DNA from: CAVRQM01 sp965246915
Lineage (GTDB): Bacteria; Pseudomonadota; Alphaproteobacteria; Acetobacterales; Acetobacteraceae
Length of the DNA stretch: 64,000 nucleotides
NCBI GenBank assembly: GCA_965246915.1
Contig: CBDFGB010000004.1
Coordinates: 1 to 64,000 of the forward strand
Direction of reading: 5' to 3'
Every line of letters begins with the position of its first letter. Within the stretch, counting starts at the first letter, position 1. The translations under genes were made by a program, and so were the position numbers. This document shows, piece by piece, positions 58,413-64,000 of this stretch. The notes beneath the pieces are model-generated. The model saw nothing but the letters and a program-made list of their open reading frames with translations, had not been told where the DNA came from and ran no database searches.

Positions 58413-59666
58413 CTAGGCCGCCCTTGCGAGGCTGAGCTCCCACCAGACCGCCGACAGCGCATCGATGAAATGGTCGACATCGGCGTCGCTGTGGAGCGGC
58501 GAGGGCGTGATGCGCAACCGCTCCGTGCCGCGCGGCACGGTGGGGTAGTTGATTGGCTGTACGTAAATTCCCGAATGCTCGAGAAGCAAATCGCAAATTT
58601 GCTTGCAACGGACGGGATCGCCCACGATCACCGGAACGATGTGGCTCGGGTTGTCGAGATGCGGGATGCCGGCCGCGTCAAGCCTGCGCCGAACGACCGC
58701 CACCCGCTCATGCAGCCGGTTGCGCTCGGTGCTGCTGGTGCGGACGTGCCGCACGCTGGCCAGCGCGCCGGCGGCGACGGCGGGGGGAAGGGCTGTGGTG
58801 AAGATGAAACCTGAGGCGAAGCTGCGCACGAAGTCGCACATCGCCGCCGAACCCGCGATATAGCCGCCGATCACGCCGAACGCCTTGCCCAGTGTACCCT
58901 CGATGATCGTCAGCCGGTGGCTCAGCCCCTCACGATCGGCGATGCCGCCTCCGGAGGGGCCGTAGAGGCCAACGCCGTGGACCTCGTCCAGATACGTCAT
59001 CGCGCCGTGCTTGTCGGCGACGTCGCAGAATTCGGCGATGGGCGCGATGTCGCCGTCCATGGAATAGACGCTTTCGAACGCTACCAGCTTAGGCAGGGCC
59101 GGGTCGAGCGCGGCGAGCTTACGATCCAGATCCTCCGGATCATTGTGCCTGAAGATGCGCTTCTCGGCGCGGCTATGTCGGATGCCCTCGATCATCGAGG
59201 CGTGGTTCAGCGCGTCGGACAAGATCACGCAGCCGGGAATGTTGGCACCCAAGGTCGACAGCGTCGCCCAGTTTGAGACGTAGCCGCTGGTGAACAGCAA
59301 CCCGGCTTCCTTGCCGTGTAGGAGCGCGAGTTCCCGCTCAAGTTTCTTATGCAGCACGTTCGTGCCGGCGATGTTGCGAGTGCCGCCGGCGCCGGCGCCG
59401 CAGCGGTCGAGCGCCTCGTGCATCGCGGCGACCACAGAAGGGTTTTGCCCCATGCCAAGGTAGTCGTTGGAACACCACACCGTGACGGGCGCGGTCTCAT
59501 CCGGGTTGCGGTGATGCGTGGCGCGCGGAAAATCCCCGGCGTGGCGTTCGAGGTCGGCGAAAACCCGATAGCGCCCCTCGCGGCGAAGGCCGTCGAGCTG
59601 GGCACGGAAGAATGCTTCGTGGTGCAAGGCGGCCTCCGGCTCTGCTGGATTGTCGTTTCTTCTCAT
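58413..59666 (-). CDS. hemA: 5-Aminolevulinate synthase
   Basis: PLP enzyme condensing glycine and succinyl-CoA to 5-aminolevulinate (C4 pathway). Seen: 417 aa; FFRAQLDGLRREGRYRVFAD opening, CSNDYLGMGQ, TRNIAGTNVLH, and EGTLGKAFGVIGG holding the PLP lysine. ATG at 59666 follows the puhE stop by 8 bp; a longer reading into puhE is rejected. Placement with puhE-acsF-puhCBA couples precursor supply to assembly. Confidence 0.95.
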   Translation of the reverse strand: MRRNDNPAEPEAALHHEAFFRAQLDGLRREGRYRVFADLERHAGDFPRATHHRNPDETAPVTVWCSNDYLGMGQNPSVVAAMHEALDRCGAGAGGTRNIAGTNVLHKKLERELALLHGKEAGLLFTSGYVSNWATLSTLGANIPGCVILSDALNHASMIEGIRHSRAEKRIFRHNDPEDLDRKLAALDPALPKLVAFESVYSMDGDIAPIAEFCDVADKHGAMTYLDEVHGVGLYGPSGGGIADREGLSHRLTIIEGTLGKAFGVIGGYIAGSAAMCDFVRSFASGFIFTTALPPAVAAGALASVRHVRTSSTERNRLHERVAVVRRRLDAAGIPHLDNPSHIVPVIVGDPVRCKQICDLLLEHSGIYVQPINYPTVPRGTERLRITPSPLHSDADVDHFIDALSAVWWELSLARAA

Positions 59667-59674
59667 CTGGACGG

Positions 59675-60445
59675 TCAGCCGGCCGCCGGACGAAGGGTCC
59701 GTGACCGCAGGCTCCAGCGCCAGAGGCGCGCGGAAGGAAGCGGCAGCATGAGGAACCAATGTTCCAGGATCGCCAGTCCCATCATCGTGGCAATGAAGGT
59801 GTAGCCGACGGAGTCCTCGGAGATCGTCACCGCCCTGTAGATCAGCCAGACGAGCACGCCGCTCGAGATGGTCACTGAGAACGGAAACAGCGGATTCATC
59901 GGCCGGCGGCGAAAGAAGCTACGCAGATGATCCAGATGCGGCGGCAGGAATTCCTCGTCGATATTGCGCACGCCCAGGAAGACGTTGACGCGCGCGCTTT
60001 GGTGCATCCACCAGAGCACGATGAAGGTCCACAGGCCGACTTGATTGGGAGCGCCCCAGGTCATCGCGATCACCACGGCGGCTAGGGCCAAAATCGCCAG
60101 CTCATGATACAAGCTGACCATGATCGCGTGGCCGAAATGACGCCATCCCGCGCAGCCGTGCGCGCAGCGGATCGTCCGCGGACCCGTGACGTAGCCGAGA
60201 TAAAAACTCATCTCGAGCCAGCCCCAGACCAGCACGCCACAGGCAAACGCGCAGTAATCGCTCGCCGCATCGGTGCGCCAGGCGCTCCAGGCAAGTGCGT
60301 CAAGCGCCATCACCGCGACGAACGTCCCGCCAAGCATACTATACCGGAACGTTTTCTGAGGCAAATTGTCCAGGAAGATGATCAGCCCGGTGCTGAACCA
60401 CCACACGAACAACGCGAAGGCGACCGGAAGCCCGAGTTGAAGCAC
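59675..60445 (-). CDS. puhE: Photosynthetic complex assembly protein PuhE
   Basis: Membrane protein of DUF3623, implicated in bacteriochlorophyll and RC/LH1 assembly. Seen: 256 aa with about seven helices; FSTGLIIFLDNLPQKTFRYS, WLEMSFYLGYVTGPR and RVNVFLGVRNIDEEFLPPHL are distinctive of PuhE. GTG at 60445. Ten bases after acsF and 8 bases before hemA, one operon. Confidence 0.93.
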   Translation of the reverse strand: MLQLGLPVAFALFVWWFSTGLIIFLDNLPQKTFRYSMLGGTFVAVMALDALAWSAWRTDAASDYCAFACGVLVWGWLEMSFYLGYVTGPRTIRCAHGCAGWRHFGHAIMVSLYHELAILALAAVVIAMTWGAPNQVGLWTFIVLWWMHQSARVNVFLGVRNIDEEFLPPHLDHLRSFFRRRPMNPLFPFSVTISSGVLVWLIYRAVTISEDSVGYTFIATMMGLAILEHWFLMLPLPSARLWRWSLRSRTLRPAAG

Positions 60446-60454
60446 GGAGGCGGC

Positions 60455-61504
60455 CTACCAGGCCGGTGCGAGACGGATGCCGGCCGGTAGCGGATTGCGC
60501 TTGGTCGGCAGCACGAAAAGGCCCGTGAACGTCATCGCCGCGCGGGCGCGCAAGGCAAGCAGGCTGACCTTTCCGCCGATTCCGCCGCGGCTGCGGGCCG
60601 CGCGCATGCGCTCGGTCAAGTCGCGCAACGTCTCAAGCCCCTCGCGAAACCTCGGATGGTCAATATCGAGGGCGATCGGGAACACCTGATGGCAGATGTC
60701 CATCGTAATACGGAACACTTTGAAATCGTACTCGGTCGGGTCGATCCCCAACGCCTTGTGGAACACCGGACGGGCATGGTCGCGCACATACATCGTCGCG
60801 AACACCGCGAGCAGAAAAAAGCGGATCCACAGCTTGTTCACACCGGACAGCAGCGATGGATTGGCACGCATGATCAGCGCGAAGGCCTCGCCATGGCGGA
60901 ACTCGTCGTTGCACCATTTCTCAAACCACGAGAAAATCGGATGGAAGCGTCGATCCGGATGCCTCTCCAGGTGGCGAAAGATCGCGATGTATCGAGCATA
61001 ACCAATCTTCTCGGACAGGTATGTCGCATAGAAGATGAATTTCGGCTGAAAGTGCGTGTATTTCTTTGCCTTCGTGAGGAAGCTGAGATCCACGCCAACG
61101 CCGAAATCCTTCAGCACGTGATTGATGAACCCGGCGTGCCGGGCTTCATCGCGGCTCATCAGACCAAACAATTCCTTGATGTCCGGATTGCTGATCCGCG
61201 TCTTGATCTCGGAGTAGAGCACGCAGCCGGAAAATTCCGCCGTCACCGAGCTCACCAGAAACTCGAGGAATTCGCGCTGCAGCTCGTCGGGATAGTCTTT
61301 CAGGTCGACATCGAACGCGGCCGAGCGGTCGAAATGATCCTTGTTCTCGTCGCGCTTGAGCTCGGCAATGAGACTGTCCCATTCCTTGCGGACGGAGCTG
61401 ATGTCCAGCGCATCCATCTTCTTGAAATCAGTCGTGTAGAAGCGGGGGCTGAGGATCGTGTCCTGCCGCGCCAGCTGCGTCGTCTCGTTCAAGCCATCGA
61501 TCAT
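60455..61504 (-). CDS. acsF: Aerobic Mg-protoporphyrin IX monomethyl ester cyclase (di-iron)
   Basis: Oxygen-dependent oxidative cyclase forming ring E of (bacterio)chlorophyll. Seen: 349 aa; the ferritin-like di-iron motifs SRDEARHAGFINHVL and NDEFRHGEAFALIMR, plus TTDFKKMDALDI at the start, all typical of AcsF. ATG at 61504; an in-frame extension upstream is not needed. Shows capacity for BChl synthesis with oxygen; the anaerobic BchE may be elsewhere and is not in this window. Confidence 0.94.
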   Translation of the reverse strand: MIDGLNETTQLARQDTILSPRFYTTDFKKMDALDISSVRKEWDSLIAELKRDENKDHFDRSAAFDVDLKDYPDELQREFLEFLVSSVTAEFSGCVLYSEIKTRISNPDIKELFGLMSRDEARHAGFINHVLKDFGVGVDLSFLTKAKKYTHFQPKFIFYATYLSEKIGYARYIAIFRHLERHPDRRFHPIFSWFEKWCNDEFRHGEAFALIMRANPSLLSGVNKLWIRFFLLAVFATMYVRDHARPVFHKALGIDPTEYDFKVFRITMDICHQVFPIALDIDHPRFREGLETLRDLTERMRAARSRGGIGGKVSLLALRARAAMTFTGLFVLPTKRNPLPAGIRLAPAW

Positions 61505-61529
61505 GGCGTCCCCCGTCAACCCTGAACCG

Positions 61530-61814
61530 TCAGCCGTCTTTGGGCGAGAAGCCCACTTCATACAGCTCGGTCAACTGGAACATGCCCGAGAGCCGAGTCC
61601 AAGCCCGTCCCAAAAATCCGGCCCGGGTCACGGTGGCGCTGCATTCGCGCGTCAGGCGTTCGCCGAACGGGACAGAGCTGGGAGCGCCGTGCACGAGCAC
61701 AACATCACCCGGCCGGATCTCCACGTCACGCGGCACAGCGTGCGCATGCAGGCTATCGTGCGTCTGCTCCAGATCCACGAGGCAGGAGACCTCGACCGTG
61801 CCGGCGGCTGCCAT
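61530..61814 (-). CDS. Small conserved photosynthesis-cluster protein, unknown function
   Basis: A 94-aa soluble protein between puhC and acsF, a position in which many purple bacteria carry a similar small orf. Seen: VSCLVDLEQTHDSLHAHAVP and PGDVVLVHGAPSSVPFGERL, then RLSGMFQLTELYEVGFSPKD; beta-rich, no signal or membrane helix. ATG at 61814 lies 17 bp after puhC. Probably an assembly or cyclase-related accessory protein; I do not assign a name. Confidence 0.7.
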   Translation of the reverse strand: MAAAGTVEVSCLVDLEQTHDSLHAHAVPRDVEIRPGDVVLVHGAPSSVPFGERLTRECSATVTRAGFLGRAWTRLSGMFQLTELYEVGFSPKDG

Positions 61815-61830
61815 GCCTAGCGCGCCTCGG

Positions 61831-62292
61831 TCACGACGCGACCGCCGTTGCGGCCGGTAGGAAGCGCGCGAACGCCCCGGCGTTGGTCTCGCCGAACGCC
61901 CGGAGATCGAATGCGCGCCCGGTCGCCGGATCTTGCAAGGTCAACGCGCCGTCGATGCGCGACGACAGCAGGAACGGCTGTGTGTCGCCGAGCCCCTGAT
62001 GCTTCCGCTCGGTCGCCAAGCCCCGCATCGTCGCGCGGATGAACCCATCGCGCCCCGGTGCCACGCGGCCGATGGTCTGACCGGTTACCCCGTCGGTGAC
62101 GAGGATTGCGCCATCGTCCTGATCGGCGAAGCGCAACTCGCGGCTCGTCACGGTGGCCGCGAAGTCGTGAGCCGGTTTGTAGCCTGCGAGCCGCGCGCCG
62201 GCGACACCCAGCACCGTCACGAGAATGAGGGCCGCAAACCCAAGAAGAAGCGGGCGGGGAATGGCGCTCCCGACCATGCCGTCGCCGCTCAT
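61831..62292 (-). CDS. puhC: Photosynthetic complex assembly protein PuhC
   Basis: Membrane-anchored factor for reaction-centre/LH1 assembly. Seen: 153 aa; N-terminal helix (LLLGFAALILVTVLGVAGA), then a periplasmic or cytoplasmic domain with TSRELRFADQDDGAILVTD, GQTIGRVAPGRDGFIRATMR and GRAFDLRAFGETNAGAF. ATG at 62292 overlaps the puhB stop (ATGA). Order puhA-puhB-puhC is the standard one. Confidence 0.92.
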   Translation of the reverse strand: MSGDGMVGSAIPRPLLLGFAALILVTVLGVAGARLAGYKPAHDFAATVTSRELRFADQDDGAILVTDGVTGQTIGRVAPGRDGFIRATMRGLATERKHQGLGDTQPFLLSSRIDGALTLQDPATGRAFDLRAFGETNAGAFARFLPAATAVAS

Positions 62293-62978
62293 GCCGCGAC
62301 CGCCCCGGACGGCGTCCCGGACGATTCCAGCGCCCGATCGGGGGTGGCGAGCGGTGTCACCGAGCCGGCCTGGCCGCCAGTCGCCGCGGCCAGTGCGCGC
62401 GACAGTCGCTGCGCCACCATTGCCGCGTCCGGAATGGCGCGCAGCATCGGCTCGGCCCGCGAGAAGCGCCACGGACGCACATGGGGCCAGAGCATGACGT
62501 AGGGCACCCGCTCGGCCCGCTCCAACTGTAGAGTCACGTCACCGGTGGTATCGGCATTCAGGTGCAACGCGGCGGTGCTCACCATCGTGAACGGAATATT
62601 GAGCGCCTTCGACAGCGCGACGCCATAACGGACCACCAAGCGGCGATCGGTGATCGAGTAGACCGTGGTGCGCGAGGCGAGCCAGGCGAACAGCACGATC
62701 AATCCTAGAGCCGCGAGCGACACGCCGACCAGCGGCAGCACCGTGGCCGCGAGCGCGGCCGCATCGCCGGTCCAGGATGTCGCGCCCCGGATCGCCACCA
62801 ACAGCAGAAAATAGCAGGCGAACTCACGCACGTGCAGCGACCGCGCGAGCGCCCGCCAATCCGGCGCGCCCTGCCACAACAGGGTTTCGCCGGAGGGCAG
62901 CTTGCCGGGAAGACCGGGGAGGCTCTCTTCCTCATGCTCCGCCAGTGACTGCCGGCTCTCACCGTGGCGCCGACTCAT
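62289..62978 (-). CDS. puhB: Photosynthetic complex assembly protein PuhB
   Basis: Bacterial PH-domain-containing membrane protein that dimerises and aids reaction-centre assembly. Seen: 229 aa; LPSGETLLWQGAPDWRALAR opening, three hydrophobic spans, TVYSITDRRLVVRYGVALSK, and the PH-domain part NIPFTMVSTAALHLNAD. ATG at 62978 overlaps the puhA stop; TGA overlaps puhC. Confidence 0.93.
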   Translation of the reverse strand: MSRRHGESRQSLAEHEEESLPGLPGKLPSGETLLWQGAPDWRALARSLHVREFACYFLLLVAIRGATSWTGDAAALAATVLPLVGVSLAALGLIVLFAWLASRTTVYSITDRRLVVRYGVALSKALNIPFTMVSTAALHLNADTTGDVTLQLERAERVPYVMLWPHVRPWRFSRAEPMLRAIPDAAMVAQRLSRALAAATGGQAGSVTPLATPDRALESSGTPSGAVAA

Positions 62979-63754
62979 ATCAGCGGCTCCAGACGTGAAG
63001 GCGTGGCATAAAGGTTGCCGCCGCCGACATACCCGACGATCCGATCCTCCTCTCGCATGGTCATCGTGTCCGTCGAGTAGAGCTTCGGTATGCCGGGAAA
63101 CTGCTTCGCTGCGAGCGAGCGGACCATGACCTTCCGCTGACGGCGGTTTACCTTCACGAGGGTCATCGGGACCAGCCGCCGCCCCACCCCGCCCGCGGCG
63201 GTCACGTCGACCTCGACGTAGCGAACGATCGTCTCCGACCGGTCGACCCAGACGTCGGTGACCACGCCGGCCTTCTTGTCGTCGCAGCCGAACACCTCCA
63301 TGCCGCGAGGATCGGGATCTTCGGCAGCCAGGAAGTAGCCGGGGGCGGACCGCATGGGCACGATCTTCGGCACGCCGTCGTCAAAGGTCACTTCTGGATG
63401 CTCGGCGCGCTTGCACCACGCGGCGGGGCCGACGCCATCGGCCAACGGATTGCCGATCGGGCTCAGCGGCGCACCCGCCCAGGTCTCCGTCGCTCGGGCA
63501 TTGACCGTCTCGAGCGGCTCCGGGCGCGGGGCTCGCACGTTGGGACCATGCGCCATGACGAAAGTCTTCGGCGACGGGATCGGGGGGAAGCCCTCGACCC
63601 GGGCGCCCGGCACGCGCTCGGATTCCATCGGGAAGCCTTCCCGCTTGTCCTCAGTCCGGATGTAGAAGATCAGGCCCGCGAAGAAGATCCAGAACCCGTA
63701 GAGGGTCATCTGGGCGACATCCATGTAGCTGGTGATGCTGCCATACGTGCTCAT
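62975..63754 (-). CDS. puhA: Photosynthetic reaction centre H subunit
   Basis: Single-span subunit capping the cytoplasmic face of PufLM and tuning QB proton delivery. Seen: 259 aa; one N-terminal helix (MDVAQMTLYGFWIFFAGLIF), then FYIRTEDKREGFPME, the PRC-barrel core AGVVTDVWVDRSETIVRYVE and PKLYSTDTMTMREEDRI. ATG at 63754 overlaps the lhaA stop (ATGA). Confidence 0.96.
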   Translation of the reverse strand: MSTYGSITSYMDVAQMTLYGFWIFFAGLIFYIRTEDKREGFPMESERVPGARVEGFPPIPSPKTFVMAHGPNVRAPRPEPLETVNARATETWAGAPLSPIGNPLADGVGPAAWCKRAEHPEVTFDDGVPKIVPMRSAPGYFLAAEDPDPRGMEVFGCDDKKAGVVTDVWVDRSETIVRYVEVDVTAAGGVGRRLVPMTLVKVNRRQRKVMVRSLAAKQFPGIPKLYSTDTMTMREEDRIVGYVGGGNLYATPSRLEPLI

Positions 63755-64000
63755 GGGGACACCTCGCCTGAGTATCTTGAGAGTTCGGGGTAGCGGGGAA
63801 GCTCGGAGAGCCCGAGCGCGGGAAAATCGGACAGCCGGCGGCGCGGCCGGACCAGTGGTCCGAGCGCGATCAGCGTGGCGAAAAGCAATGCGATTTCGAT
63901 GTGGTAGACGACGCCATATCCGGCCGCAGGCTCCTGGAATGCCGGACCCAACGCGCCGCCCGCGCCGATCGCGGTCACGCCGTCGCGGATGAGCCCGCCC
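63751..64000 (-). CDS. lhaA: LhaA (PucC-family) light-harvesting 1 assembly protein, 5' part outside window
   Basis: C-terminal end of the polytopic MFS-type protein required for LH1 assembly. Seen: last ~83 residues including GLIRDG, GGALGPAFQEPAAGYGVVYH, and the final helix IEIALLFATLIALGPLVRP, then a Pro/Arg-rich tail. The frame is open at the right edge, so the start lies beyond 64000. Its stop overlaps puhA, the usual lhaA-puhA order. Confidence 0.87.
   Translation of the reverse strand, partial: GGLIRDGVTAIGAGGALGPAFQEPAAGYGVVYHIEIALLFATLIALGPLVRPRRRLSDFPALGLSELPRYPELSRYSGEVSP

Noticed and set aside
1..64000. tRNA/rRNA genes, insertion sequences, integrases, CRISPR arrays
   Set aside because: None seen by eye; intergenic space is mostly under 100 bp and no transposase-like protein or direct-repeat array was found.

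Overview
High-G+C, densely packed chromosomal DNA from a phototrophic alphaproteobacterium. The window holds most of a purple-bacterial photosynthesis gene cluster (crtI-crtB; crtC-crtD; crtE-crtF-bchCXYZ-pufBALMC-hemC-cytochrome c-clpS; bchO-bchD-bchI-HiPIP-DUF2189-hemA-puhE-acsF-orf-puhCBA-lhaA). Directly upstream lie a red-type RuBisCO Calvin operon (cbbR / cbbF-cbbP-cbbA-cbbL-cbbS-cbbX-rpe) and a cytochrome c maturation operon (ccmC-D-E-F-G-H-I). The oxygen-dependent cyclase AcsF, a HiPIP electron carrier, a type-II (PufLM) reaction centre and a Tat/ECF-style oxidative module suggest a purple bacterium living with oxygen. Acetobacteraceae (Rhodopila/Acidiphilium-like) is my best guess, but it is inference, since no rRNA gene is present.

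Layout. 1-3.6 kb: housekeeping run miaB (cut by the left edge)-phoH-ybeY-corC. 3.6-10.3 kb: an envelope/exopolysaccharide locus with an unknown secreted protein, a PAP2 phosphatase, a secreted beta-helix protein, a split Alg14/Alg13-type glycosyltransferase, a Gfo/Idh/MocA dehydrogenase and an uncharacterised 288-aa protein. 10.3-13.4 kb: ECF sigma/anti-sigma pair with a cupredoxin, a Tat-exported metallophosphoesterase and a small secreted protein. 13.6-16 kb: yggT, folD, an SDHAF4-like gene and a three-repeat secreted protein. 16-21 kb: ccm operon. 21-23.5 kb: small genes (YciI, EVE, lipoprotein, secreted protein, cupin). 23.6-31.1 kb: Calvin genes. 31.2-34.9 kb: mixed conserved unknowns. 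35-64 kb: photosynthesis cluster, cut by the right edge inside lhaA.

How the parts fit. The plus-strand superoperon from crtE to clpS makes carotenoid precursors, bacteriochlorophyllide, the LH1/reaction-centre polypeptides, the tetraheme donor PufC and a diheme c-type cytochrome. The minus-strand operon from lhaA to bchO makes subunit H, assembly factors, 5-aminolevulinate, the cyclase and the magnesium chelatase. The two converge with a 23-bp overlap at clpS/bchO. The ccm genes supply the haem-attachment machinery for PufC and the cytochrome, and the cbb genes supply the CO2 sink for photosynthetic reductant. PpsR/CrtJ-type operators are visible at crtD/crtE and crtI, and a large dyad lies ahead of bchC. 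A CbbR-type box lies between cbbR and cbbF.

Most striking details: a chain of three ATGA stop/start junctions in a 14-nt tandem repeat joining ccmF to ccmG; a crtC reading frame with no normal start codon at its conserved N-terminus; a 48-bp dyad at the crtF/bchC junction; a REP-like palindrome inside the RuBisCO operon; clpS inside the photosynthesis superoperon; and an LH1 beta subunit with a long C-terminal tail. No insertion sequence, CRISPR array, tRNA or rRNA was found.
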